A DNA stretch of 15,324 nt from Deltaproteobacteria bacterium (GTDB lineage: Bacteria; Desulfobacterota; Desulfobacteria; Desulfobacterales; JAFDCJ01). The notes under the pieces are model-generated. The model had not been told where the DNA came from. It was given only the letters and a program-made list of their open reading frames with translations, and did no database searches. How positions within the stretch are numbered: the first letter of the stretch is position 1; each line of letters opens with the position of its first letter. Position numbers and translations under genes: made by a program. Of the stretch, positions 1-6,878 are shown piece by piece. The stretch is taken from positions 1 to 15,324 of the forward strand of contig JAFDDW010000026.1 of the NCBI GenBank assembly GCA_019310665.1, given 5' to 3'.

Positions 1-84
1 CAGATGACAGAGTTTTGAATTCGGAATTCGGAATGCGGAATCTTTCGATTGCGGATTTGGGATTTGGGATTTCGGATTTAGACA
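1..84. repeat. Degenerate 7-bp tandem array
   Basis: Cutting the sequence every seven bases from position 1 gives twelve units that drift gradually: cagatga, cagagtt, ttgaatt, cggaatt, cggaatg, cggaatc, tttcgat, tgcggat, ttgggat (twice), ttcggat, ttagaca. Neighbouring units differ by one to three bases while the phase holds. The array is cut by the window start, so its full length is unknown. It has no coding character. The same style of array recurs at 11142-11393, 12251-12278, 12363-12478, 13654-13716 and 13786-13820. Confidence 0.8.
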
Positions 85-121
85 AAAAAAAGAGTTGAGA
101 GCTTTAACCGGTAACTGCGAA

Positions 122-256
122 ATTCAACGATCGAAACGATCTAAACGATCACAACGATCACAACGATCTTAACCATCATAACGATCAAAACGAACTCAAC
201 GATCATAACCATCTAAACGATCAAAACCATCAAAACGAACAAAACGATCCAAAGGA
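122..256 (+). repeat. 9-bp tandem array upstream of tupA
   Basis: From 131 the sequence falls into fourteen consecutive 9-base units of the form tcNNaacga, with a partial unit before them. Variants are aacca at 167-175, 203-211 and 221-229, and units starting with ac at 194-202 and 239-247. The last unit, tccaaagga at 248-256, is in phase with the array and supplies most of the tupA ribosome binding site. The whole tupA 5' leader is therefore repeat sequence, and no conventional promoter is visible in it. Confidence 0.85.
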
Positions 257-264
257 GATGTGTG

Positions 265-1161
265 ATGAGTCGAATCGGAAAGGTTGCGGTTGGGGTGTTA
301 TTGGTATTTTGCCTGGGAACATTTGATGCCTGGGCCAGGTATAAAATCATCAAGATGTCCACCACAACTAGTACGCAGGCTAGTGGGTTACTAGATGTGC
401 TCCTTCCGGAGCTGGAAAAGGATACCGGGATTACAGTCAAGGTCATAGCCAAGGGTACGGGAGCCGCCATAAGGGACGGCATGGACGGCAATGTGGATGT
501 CATGTTGGTCCACGCCCGGGAGCGGGAGATGAAGTTTATCAAACAAGGATACGGAACCAACCGTTACGCTGTCATGCACAATGATTTCATAATAGTGGGG
601 CCTCCCGCGGATCCTGCCGGAATAAAAGGAAATTCAGATGTTATTGCCGCCTTTAAGAAGTTTGCCTCGAACCGGGCGCGATTCGTATCCCGCGGCGATG
701 ACAGCGGTACCCACACCAAGGAACAGTCCATCTGGAAGAAAACCGGCCTAACCGTGAAAACCAATACAACAATGATAGAGAAAAAAGGTAAAAAACGGGA
801 AATAACATTTATCCATCCCCATGGACTGGGGAACTGGTATTTGTCTATCGGCCAGGGCATGGGCAAGACCCTCACCTTTGCGGATGAAAAACTGGCCTAT
901 ACGCTGGTTGACCGCGGCACCTATATCAAATACAAATTCGGTCGGGAAGTACCCGTTGATCTGGAGATTATGTGTCAGGGCGATCCGTTTTTGGCCAACC
1001 CCTACGGTGTGATACCGATCAATCCCCAAAAGCATCCCCATGTCCAATATGAGTTGGCCAAAGAGTTTGCCGAATGGCTGGTTTCAGAAAGAGGGCAGAC
1101 CATCATTGCCAATTACCGCCTGCTGGGGAAACAATTATTTTATCCGGATGCGCAAAAGTAG
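265..1161 (+). CDS. tupA: Tungstate ABC transporter substrate-binding protein TupA
   Basis: Periplasmic binding protein that captures tungstate and delivers it to the TupB/TupC importer; tungsten serves molybdopterin-type enzymes in anaerobes. The 298-residue protein begins with a signal peptide (basic GK, hydrophobic VAVGVLLVFCLG, likely cut after AWA near residue 24). The oxyanion-binding motif STTTS follows at residues 32-36, with a downstream SGLL. Further TupA signatures are MHNDFIIVGP and SRGDDSGTHTKE. The start ATG at 265 has AAAGGAG (251-257) at ideal spacing; an in-frame GTG at 262 is less well placed. The ASGLL stretch carries Ala where family members often have Asp or Asn. The gene is separated from tupB by about 230 bases of short repeats, unusual for this operon. 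Molybdate or sulfate specificity is less likely given the TTTS motif and the TupB/TupC neighbours. Confidence 0.93.
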   Translation: MSRIGKVAVGVLLVFCLGTFDAWARYKIIKMSTTTSTQASGLLDVLLPELEKDTGITVKVIAKGTGAAIRDGMDGNVDVMLVHAREREMKFIKQGYGTNRYAVMHNDFIIVGPPADPAGIKGNSDVIAAFKKFASNRARFVSRGDDSGTHTKEQSIWKKTGLTVKTNTTMIEKKGKKREITFIHPHGLGNWYLSIGQGMGKTLTFADEKLAYTLVDRGTYIKYKFGREVPVDLEIMCQGDPFLANPYGVIPINPQKHPHVQYELAKEFAEWLVSERGQTIIANYRLLGKQLFYPDAQK

Positions 1162-1254
1162 GTTGAGCCGGTTGAGCCGGTTGAGCCCGTTAGGCCGGTT
1201 GGCCGGTTAAAAAAACAGGTTGAGCCGGTTGAGCCCGTTATGCCGGTTAAAAAA
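1161..1254 (+). repeat. 9-bp tandem array after tupA
   Basis: Units ggttgagcc start at 1161, inside the tupA stop codon: three copies to 1187, then cgttaggcc, ggttggcc and ggtt followed by an A run. A second, shorter version of the block follows at 1218-1254 (ggttgagcc twice, cgttatgcc, ggtt plus A run). A block of repeats is thus itself duplicated. It lies in the tupA-tupB gap. Confidence 0.85.
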
Positions 1255-1271
1255 GGATGCTATCGAATGAA

Positions 1272-1334
1272 AACGGGCCAACGGGCCAACGGACCAACGG
1301 ACTAACGGACTAACGGGCCAACGGGCCAACGGGA
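1272..1334 (+). repeat. 8-bp tandem array before tupB
   Basis: Seven consecutive 8-base units, aacgggcc at 1272 and 1280, aacggacc at 1288, aacggact at 1296 and 1304, aacgggcc at 1312 and 1320, then partial aacggga to 1334. Its sequence is roughly complementary to the gcccgtt and ggttggcc parts of the preceding 9-bp array. An imperfect hairpin between the two arrays is therefore possible in the tup transcript. Confidence 0.85.
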
Positions 1335-1393
1335 AAACCATTCCACATATTTAACCTATTCAGTTATTGCAAGATCGAGAGCAGCTAGGAATC

Positions 1394-2092
1394 ATGAACC
1401 TTCTTATAGACAGCTTTATCTCAGCTATCCGGCTGGTTGTCTCCATGGATGCTGAACTGGACGCTATTGTCGGCGTGTCGCTGAAGGTCAGCTGCACGTC
1501 GACGGTATTGGCCGGTCTGATCGGGGTGCCCCTGGGCTTTACGATCGCCTTCAGTGAATTTGTCGGCAAGCGTATGACGATCACGGTGTTGAACACGCTG
1601 CTGGCCCTTCCGACGGTGGTCATCGGTCTGTTTGTATACGCCTTCATCTCCCGTCGGGGCATTTTTGGACCTTTTGATCTCCTGTATACCCAGCGAGCCA
1701 TTATCATCGGCCAGGCGATTCTAATCATACCGGTGGTGGCCGCCTTTACCATCGCGGCCATCAGCCGGATCGACGAACGCTATCGCAAAACTGCCATGAC
1801 ATTAGGTGCCAACCGTCTCCAAACAGCCTGGATAGTATTCAGAGAGGCGCGCTTTGGGATTGTGGCTGCTATCGTCGCTGCCTTTGGGCGGGTGATATCC
1901 GAGATCGGAATCAGCATGATGCTGGGTGGCAATATCAAAGGGTTTACACGAACCATGACCACTGCCATGGCCCTGGAATACGACAAAGGCTCCTTTATCC
2001 TGGCTGTTGCCCTGGGTATTGTTTTGCTGGGTCTTAGTTTCGGCATGAATCTATTGTTTCATTTCTTTCAAGGCAGAGTTCACTCCCAATGA
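1394..2092 (+). CDS. tupB: Tungstate ABC transporter permease TupB
   Basis: Inner-membrane channel subunit of the tungstate importer. The 232-residue product is strongly hydrophobic with about five or six membrane segments. A binding-protein-dependent transport (EAA-type) loop is visible in the stretch YRKTAMTLGANRLQTAW. The C-terminal part reads GRVISEIGISMMLGGNIKGF, typical of TupB/WtpB-like permeases. The ATG at 1394 is preferred; it has a close AGGA at 1387-1390. An in-frame TTG at 1367 would add nine residues and is less likely. The stop overlaps the tupC start (ATGA at 2089-2092), which implies translational coupling. The repeats upstream separate it physically from tupA, but order and strand keep the three genes as one unit. 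Confidence 0.92.
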   Translation: MNLLIDSFISAIRLVVSMDAELDAIVGVSLKVSCTSTVLAGLIGVPLGFTIAFSEFVGKRMTITVLNTLLALPTVVIGLFVYAFISRRGIFGPFDLLYTQRAIIIGQAILIIPVVAAFTIAAISRIDERYRKTAMTLGANRLQTAWIVFREARFGIVAAIVAAFGRVISEIGISMMLGGNIKGFTRTMTTAMALEYDKGSFILAVALGIVLLGLSFGMNLLFHFFQGRVHSQ

Positions 2093-3108
2093 TTTATACA
2101 GTATCTGATTTGATTAAGAAGTATGGACCACGAACGGTTTTAGACATTCCGTATCTCGAGGTTGAAAAGGAACAAATTTATGCCTTGCTGGGAGCCAATG
2201 GCGCCGGGAAAACCACCCTCCTAAATATACTTGGCTTACTGGAAGCACCCACCGCCGGACGGATTCATTACTGCTCCCGGCCGGTCAACTATGCGGAATC
2301 TGCATTACAGTCCCTGCGCAAAGAAGTTGTGCTGGTAGATCAGCATCCCATCTTATTTACCACCACTGTTTTTAAAAACCTTGAATTTGGTTTGAAAATC
2401 CGAAAAATCAATAAAAAAGAACGTTACCGCATTATCGACGAGAGCCTGGATCTGGTGGGGATGCGAGAATTTTCAAGTGCCCCGGCCCAGTACCTTTCCG
2501 GTGGTGAAACCCAGCGGGTGGCGATTGCCCGGGCGCTGGCGCTTTCGCCCAAAGTTTTTTTGTGCGATGAGCCGACCTCCAGTGTGGATGTCGAAAATCA
2601 GAATATTATCATCACCATATTAAGACGCATCAATGAGGCTAAAAAAATTTCGGTACTTTTCACCACCCACGATAGGTCCCAGGCGGCGCGCCTGGCCCAT
2701 CATACCATCGTTTTAAACCAAGGCCGCCTGGTTCCGACCCTGTATGAAAACATCTTCAGAGGTGTCCTGCAAACCGATCCATCCGGTCAACCCCAGTGCG
2801 TCATTCAAGATAAAATGCATCTGTCAATTGGAGAGGATCAGGTCATAGACAAACGCAAAGCCGTCAGCGTCTTTATTGATCCCGAAAAAATAGCTGTGCG
2901 AAAGCCCTCGGAAGATCCAGCCGTCGCAAACGAATTGCAGGGACGTGTCGTGCAGATAATAGAGGAAAACGGAAAAGTACGGATGGTCGTCGATGCCGGC
3001 GTCTGGGTTGCGCTGCTAATTTCTAAAAAGCGCTATCAAAAGATCGTTTTTATGGTTGGCGAAACCATCGTCCTAAGCATACCACCCGAAGCGATACACC
3101 TTATGTAA
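2089..3108 (+). CDS. tupC: Tungstate ABC transporter ATP-binding protein TupC
   Basis: Cytoplasmic ATPase that powers tungstate import with TupB. All nucleotide-binding motifs are present: Walker A GANGAGKTT (residues 35-43), Q-loop Gln85, signature LSGGETQR (136-143), Walker B VFLCDEPTSSVD (Asp160, Glu161) and switch His194 in TTHD. Residues after about 250 form an extra C-terminal region with ELQGRVVQII and a beta-rich end, consistent with a Mop/TOBE-like oxyanion-sensing domain; that assignment is inference. At 339 residues it is longer than the minimal ATPase for that reason. It overlaps tupB by four bases. The last nine codons lie in a perfect 36-bp tandem duplication (3082-3153), so a second copy of the C-terminal codons and stop follows the gene. 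Confidence 0.92.
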   Translation: MIYTVSDLIKKYGPRTVLDIPYLEVEKEQIYALLGANGAGKTTLLNILGLLEAPTAGRIHYCSRPVNYAESALQSLRKEVVLVDQHPILFTTTVFKNLEFGLKIRKINKKERYRIIDESLDLVGMREFSSAPAQYLSGGETQRVAIARALALSPKVFLCDEPTSSVDVENQNIIITILRRINEAKKISVLFTTHDRSQAARLAHHTIVLNQGRLVPTLYENIFRGVLQTDPSGQPQCVIQDKMHLSIGEDQVIDKRKAVSVFIDPEKIAVRKPSEDPAVANELQGRVVQIIEENGKVRMVVDAGVWVALLISKKRYQKIVFMVGETIVLSIPPEAIHLM

Positions 3109-3153
3109 TCGATTATGCCACCCGAAGCGATACACCTTATGTAATCGATTATG
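3082..3153 (+). repeat. Perfect 36-bp tandem duplication over the tupC stop
   Basis: Bases 3082-3117 are repeated without mismatch at 3118-3153. The unit starts ccacccgaag and ends atcgattatg, and it contains the last tupC codons and the TAA stop. The second copy is noncoding. The remaining gap to the next gene (3154-3393) holds only a weak hairpin (aacgc-gaa-gcgtt, about 3279-3291) and no convincing terminator. Confidence 0.95.
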
Positions 3154-3393
3154 GGCCGTCTTAACACCAATAGGAATGGGCGCCTTGAATTTGGCCTGCG
3201 ACGAGCTACATACGGCCTGAGCTCATGTCGAAGGCAGCCGAGTCGAATGCGGATGGTAAACGCATGGCGCATAAGGCATAACGCGAAGCGTTGTATTTCT
3301 GATCTTGATGTTAGGCAATTTGTATGTTTGAATCGGATAAATTCAGATCTTTAGAAAAGACATCTTCCAAGGCTTTGTGATTACCAGGGAATT

Positions 3394-5001
3394 ATGAAAC
3401 GTATACCATTGGCAGATCTGGGAAAAGATCCATTCGACGTGGTTGTGATCGGTGCTGGGATCAACGGTTCGGGGGCGGTTCAGGAAATCGCTGCCCGTGG
3501 CTATGTTGTGATCGGTGCTGGGATCAACGGTTCGGGGGCGGTTCAGGAAATCGCTGCCCGTGGCTATCGCGTATTGATTGTCGACAAAGACGATTTTTCC
3601 TCTGGTGCCACCAACCGCTCGAGTCGTATTTTGCACTGTGGGCTGCGCCATCTTGCGCCCGGAAAATCGGTCTGGGATTTTGTCTGGAATCCAACACGCT
3701 TTTGGGTGGCCTGCAGGAATGCCAAGAAATCTATGGACTCCCGCAGTCAAATTGCTGAGACCATGAAGCCGTTGGTGAGCCCCTTTCATTTTTGTTTCCC
3801 CATCTATGACGATGGTCCCTACGCCCCCTGGCAGGTGGATGTGGCTTTTTGGCTTCTGGACATTCTCGGGCCCGGGGATCTGCCACTGGACTATAAGCGC
3901 TATACCCACAAGAACATGGATCAAGTGCCGTTCAGCAAATGGATGCGCGACCCCCAAAAACTCAAAGGTTTCGCAGTCTTTAGAGATTATCAATTTCTTT
4001 CGGCCGAACGCCTGGTTATCGACACCCTCAAAGATTGTCAGCGCCTGGGGGCCGTCGTACGAAATTATACGGAGTGCGTGGGTGCCAGAAGGACAGGAGA
4101 TCACTGGGAGTTGGACTTGCAGGATCGCCACGAATCAAGTGAGAGTGTCACTATTAAATGTAGGGTTGTCCTTAATACCAGCGGCCCCTGGGGTGACCAA
4201 CTGACCCAACGTCTTACCGGCATTACCAAACGGCGTATGGTGGGACTCAAAGGGATTCATATCCTTGTCAGCCTGCCGCAGGAATTAGCGCAATGGGGCA
4301 TGATGGCCATTAATAGTGAGAATGAAACCCTCTATTGTCTACCCTGGAAGGGTATGCACTATATCGGTCCGACACGAACCCCTTATGATCAGGATCTTGA
4401 TTCCGTCGTGTGCACGCAAAAAGAGGTGGACTGGATGCTTTCGGAAATCAATCTTGTCATTCCGAAACTTAACCTGACGCGCAAGGATGTTCATTATACC
4501 TATGCCGGTATCCAGCCGCTATCCTGTGATCCAAAGGACCCCAAGGGGACGCGGCAGATTCGCATTCATGATCTCAGCGATGAGGGTTTTCCAAATATGC
4601 TGATGTTGACGGGGGGGCCGATCATGACCTATCGCATCATCGGCTCAAGCCTGGCGGACGCTGTGGCCAAACGCATTAGCCCCTCAAGCTCCGCCCAGGA
4701 GCTATCTTATTTTCCCAGTGCGGTCACCGAGAAAATACAAAAAGAACAGAGCGGTCATTCCACGGGCCCCTTGGGCGCTACGATTTTGAAAAGGATTATT
4801 GAAGAAGAACAGACCAGTAGCCTTATCGACCTTTTCTTCCGGCGCAGCGATATGGGCTGGGATCTCGATCGGGGTCGAGTCATGCTGGAGCCCGTTGCAA
4901 AGATAATGGCTGAGACCCTGGGCTGGGATGACGCACAGCTGCAGGAGCAGCTAAACAGCTATCATAGCTATATAGAAGGGATTTTTCCCCCTCACCGCTA
5001 A
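3394..5001 (+). CDS. GlpD-like FAD-dependent glycerol-3-phosphate dehydrogenase family protein
   Basis: Predicted FAD oxidoreductase of the glycerol-3-phosphate dehydrogenase family, which passes electrons from sn-glycerol-3-phosphate to quinone. The N-terminal Rossmann motif GAGINGSG is followed by the FAD-site segment RSSRILHCGLRHL (residues 75-87), then the substrate domain and a GlpD-type C-terminal helical domain (LIDLFFRRSDMGWD, ETLGWD). The 63-bp unit 3442-3504 is repeated exactly at 3505-3567. Residues 17-37 therefore recur as 38-58 and the FAD P-loop is present twice; without it the protein would be 514 residues, near the usual length. Two family motifs deviate: HGGLRYL reads HCGLRHL, and GGKxTTYR reads GGPIMTYR (407-414), losing the Lys. 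It may be a divergent paralogue or damaged. The ATG has a weak AGGGA site. The substrate is uncertain. Confidence 0.8.
   Translation: MKRIPLADLGKDPFDVVVIGAGINGSGAVQEIAARGYVVIGAGINGSGAVQEIAARGYRVLIVDKDDFSSGATNRSSRILHCGLRHLAPGKSVWDFVWNPTRFWVACRNAKKSMDSRSQIAETMKPLVSPFHFCFPIYDDGPYAPWQVDVAFWLLDILGPGDLPLDYKRYTHKNMDQVPFSKWMRDPQKLKGFAVFRDYQFLSAERLVIDTLKDCQRLGAVVRNYTECVGARRTGDHWELDLQDRHESSESVTIKCRVVLNTSGPWGDQLTQRLTGITKRRMVGLKGIHILVSLPQELAQWGMMAINSENETLYCLPWKGMHYIGPTRTPYDQDLDSVVCTQKEVDWMLSEINLVIPKLNLTRKDVHYTYAGIQPLSCDPKDPKGTRQIRIHDLSDEGFPNMLMLTGGPIMTYRIIGSSLADAVAKRISPSSSAQELSYFPSAVTEKIQKEQSGHSTGPLGATILKRIIEEEQTSSLIDLFFRRSDMGWDLDRGRVMLEPVAKIMAETLGWDDAQLQEQLNSYHSYIEGIFPPHR
3442..3567 (+). repeat. Perfect in-frame 63-bp tandem duplication
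   Basis: Bases 3442-3504 and 3505-3567 are identical. The unit begins gttgtgatcg and ends cgtggctat. It encodes 21 residues containing GAGINGSG, so the reading frame is kept and the dinucleotide-binding motif is doubled. Confidence 0.95.
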
Positions 5002-5020
5002 AAGGTGAATAACCCCATGG

Positions 5021-5119
5021 TTAGAGCGTTTGTCAAAATAACGTACCGATAGCGGTGGTTTGTTGGGTCTTTAGCGGGTTGTCGATAACGTCTAATATGG
5101 CCTGATGCAAACGCTCTAA
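5021..5119. repeat. 12-bp inverted repeat, 75 bp apart
   Basis: ttagagcgtttg at 5021-5032 is perfectly complementary to caaacgctctaa at 5108-5119. The left arm ends exactly at the stop of the small minus-strand ORF and the right arm lies within it. The loop is too long for an ordinary terminator. A small stem (tcacc/ggtga, 4992-5008) also overlaps the stop of the GlpD-like gene. Confidence 0.5.
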
Positions 5120-5326
5120 TAGTTTTTCTTCATTTTTGCAAACATGGTTATTGAACCAGCGTGTATCTGTTTGATTAGAGCCCACCCGGCAGACTTGCTT
5201 GAGTTCTTCGATGGTCGCGGTTTCCGGATGGGCAATGAGTAAAGGCTGTGCCATTGACTGAACTATGGCACGGCGTTCGGTAAAAGTATAGATTTTTTTC
5301 AATAAAAAAATACGCGCGGTTGTCAT
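5033..5326 (-). CDS. Small hypothetical protein (doubtful)
   Basis: An open frame of 97 codons on the minus strand, between two plus-strand genes. The product is mixed in charge, with a possible helical stretch (ATIEELKQVC) and a second (EEKLLERLHQAILDVI). I do not recognise a family. There is no ribosome binding site before the ATG at 5326; the upstream sequence is AT-rich and contains tataat, which could be a minus-strand -10 but lacks a well-spaced -35. It is not the shadow of another gene, since nothing else occupies this stretch. It may be a relic or chance ORF. Confidence 0.3.
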   Translation of the reverse strand: MTTARIFLLKKIYTFTERRAIVQSMAQPLLIAHPETATIEELKQVCRVGSNQTDTRWFNNHVCKNEEKLLERLHQAILDVIDNPLKTQQTTAIGTLF

Positions 5327-5680
5327 GTTTATTATAATTTCAAGCCGTTACAAATTGCATTTTCGCCTGTCAAAGAATATGGCAAACGGAACATATTTAT
5401 GACAACCGCTATAACTGATCATTCTACGTTGATTATTTTATCTTTTTAAAAGTTGCGCAACCTCTTAAACTGATTGCTGTTACGAATAGATTCAATTCTT
5501 AGGTGAATTATTGATACCCTGAAAAAAATAAAACTGTTTGACAAAAATGAGTAGGTCGCCTATGCATCAAGACGCCAATACCAATTATGGCAGGAAAAGG
5601 TTTTGGGAATCTCAGTCTTTGACTGTGGGCCAAATGGTTGTACACTGCAACTCAACCCTAATTTTAGGAGGAGAAACACC
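5327..5680 (+). other. AT-rich intergenic leader of the phosphonate importer genes
   Basis: No gene is seen. The stretch holds a perfect 10-bp palindrome gttgcgcaac at 5452-5461, a possible operator that is weakly supported, a promoter candidate at 5538-5566, and a strong ribosome binding site AGGAGG near 5666-5672. A frame open from 5603 continues into the downstream gene, but translation most likely begins at 5681. Confidence 0.5.
5538..5566 (+). promoter_or_regulatory. Candidate sigma-70-type promoter
   Basis: A perfect -35 box TTGACA at 5538-5543 is followed after 17 bases by TATGCA at 5561-5566, which matches only three of six -10 consensus bases. Transcription would start roughly 105-110 bases upstream of the binding-protein ATG at 5681. 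Confidence 0.4.
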
Positions 5681-6721
5681 ATGATACAGACGATTTTAAA
5701 GAGGTTTGTAGTTGGAGCATGTATCGTTGCGGTATCCATGATCGCTATTGGGAACTCAGCACTTGCAGTAGATCTAATTGTCTATACGGCTGTGGAAGCA
5801 GAGGATCTCCCAAGGTATGCAGCCACGTTTAACGAGGATCATCCGGATATCAATATTAAATGGGTTCGAGATTCAACCGGGATTATGACCGCTAAACTGT
5901 TGGCGGAAAAGAATAACCCGCAGGCCGATCTTGCTTGGGGGATGTCCGGATCGTCGCTATTAATATTCAAAGCCGAAGGGATGTTGCACCCTTACAAGCC
6001 CAAAGGACTTGAAAATCTGGACCCGAAATTCTACGACAGTGACCCTGTTCCCAGCTGGATTGGTATGGACGCCTATGTGGCAGCGATTTGCTACAACACC
6101 GTCGAAGGGGAGAAAAATAACTTGAAGGCGCCGGAATCCTGGTGGGACCTCACCAAACCGATGTACGAAGGTCATGTGATCATGCCGAATCCGAATTCAT
6201 CCGGTACCGGCTTTCTCGATGTTTCCAGCTGGTTACAATTATTTGGTGAAAAAGGTGGATGGGCCTACATGGATGCTCTGCACGATAATATCGCGCGTTA
6301 CACTCACTCAGGCTCAAAGCCTTGCAAACTGGCAGCCGCAGGAGAAATCCCCATTGGTGTTTCCTTCGCCTTCCGTGGTGCAAGGTCCAAGGCAGCAGGC
6401 GCACCCATTGATGTCATTTTTGCAAAAGAAGGGATCGGCTGGGAGATAGAAGCGTCCGCCATTATGGCCGGTACAGACAAACTTGAAGCAGCCCAAAAAT
6501 TCATGGACTGGACGATCACCCGCAAAGCCATGGTAATGTATAACGATGCTTATGCTGTCGTCGGTTACAAAGGCGTCGCAAAACCGGTGAAACATTTCCC
6601 ACCGAATGTGGATTCTTATATGATTGACAACGATTTTGAATTTGCAGCCAACAACAGAAAAAGAATTCTCGCCGAATGGCAAAAACGCTACGATTCCAAA
6701 TCAGATCCCAAAAAAAAGTAA
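5681..6721 (+). CDS. phnS2: Putative 2-aminoethylphosphonate ABC transporter, substrate-binding protein
   Basis: Periplasmic binding protein of an organophosphonate importer, of the type annotated as putative 2-aminoethylphosphonate-binding (PhnS2/AepX-like). The 346-residue protein has a signal peptide (basic LKR, hydrophobic core, cut after ALA near residue 29). The mature N-terminus reads VDLIVYTAVEAEDL. Recognisable family stretches are WVRDSTGIMTAKLLAEKNNP, MPNPNSSGTGFLDVSSWLQL and YTHSGSKPCKLAAAGE. The ATG at 5681 has AGGAGG about eight bases upstream, favouring it over a GTG-like extension at 5603. The ATPase and fused permease downstream complete the importer. A strong hairpin at 6736-6770 follows the gene and may hold its expression above that of the membrane subunits. 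The substrate is inferred from family resemblance only; a related ferric-iron binding protein is less likely. No phosphonate-degrading gene lies in the window. Confidence 0.83.
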   Translation: MIQTILKRFVVGACIVAVSMIAIGNSALAVDLIVYTAVEAEDLPRYAATFNEDHPDINIKWVRDSTGIMTAKLLAEKNNPQADLAWGMSGSSLLIFKAEGMLHPYKPKGLENLDPKFYDSDPVPSWIGMDAYVAAICYNTVEGEKNNLKAPESWWDLTKPMYEGHVIMPNPNSSGTGFLDVSSWLQLFGEKGGWAYMDALHDNIARYTHSGSKPCKLAAAGEIPIGVSFAFRGARSKAAGAPIDVIFAKEGIGWEIEASAIMAGTDKLEAAQKFMDWTITRKAMVMYNDAYAVVGYKGVAKPVKHFPPNVDSYMIDNDFEFAANNRKRILAEWQKRYDSKSDPKKK

Positions 6722-6735
6722 GTTTTTTTATTGAC

Positions 6736-6770
6736 GACAGCCTGATCCTTTTGTACTGGATCAGGCTGTC
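6736..6770 (+). other. Perfect 13-bp hairpin between binding protein and ATPase genes
   Basis: gacagcctgatcc (6736-6748) and ggatcaggctgtc (6758-6770) form a perfect 13-bp stem with a 9-base loop. No T run follows it; a T run precedes it (6723-6729). It is therefore a poor intrinsic terminator and more likely a 3'-stability or processing hairpin protecting the binding-protein mRNA, a common arrangement in ABC importer operons. Function is inferred. Confidence 0.7.
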
Positions 6771-6878
6771 AATACCCCTTGCTGCCCTTTCAATTCAGAC
6801 TGAATTCTATGCGGCAGAATCATTTGGTGAAAACGTCAATCAGATTCCTCAAGGGAATCATTAAATAGAGGCAAGATT

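Noticed and set aside
131..256. CRISPR-like regular array
   Set aside because: Units are only 9 bp with no spacers between them; it is a simple tandem array. The same holds for the 7-bp and 8-bp arrays.
3151..3354. 67-codon plus-strand ORF in the tupC to GlpD-like gap
   Set aside because: No ribosome binding site, no recognisable motif, and it begins in the second copy of the 36-bp duplication.
3343..4131. 262-codon minus-strand ORF
   Set aside because: It is antisense to the GlpD-like gene and even shows that gene's 63-bp duplication; a shadow frame.
4992..5008. Terminator of the GlpD-like gene
   Set aside because: Only a 5-bp stem overlapping the stop codon and no T run after it.
5265..5282. 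Possible sigma-54 site tggcac...ttcgg
   Set aside because: Spacing and -12 element do not fit the consensus, and it points away from any likely target at a useful distance.
6676..6864. 62-codon plus-strand ORF between binding protein and ATPase genes
   Set aside because: It spans the end of the binding-protein gene and the hairpin, and has no start signal of its own.
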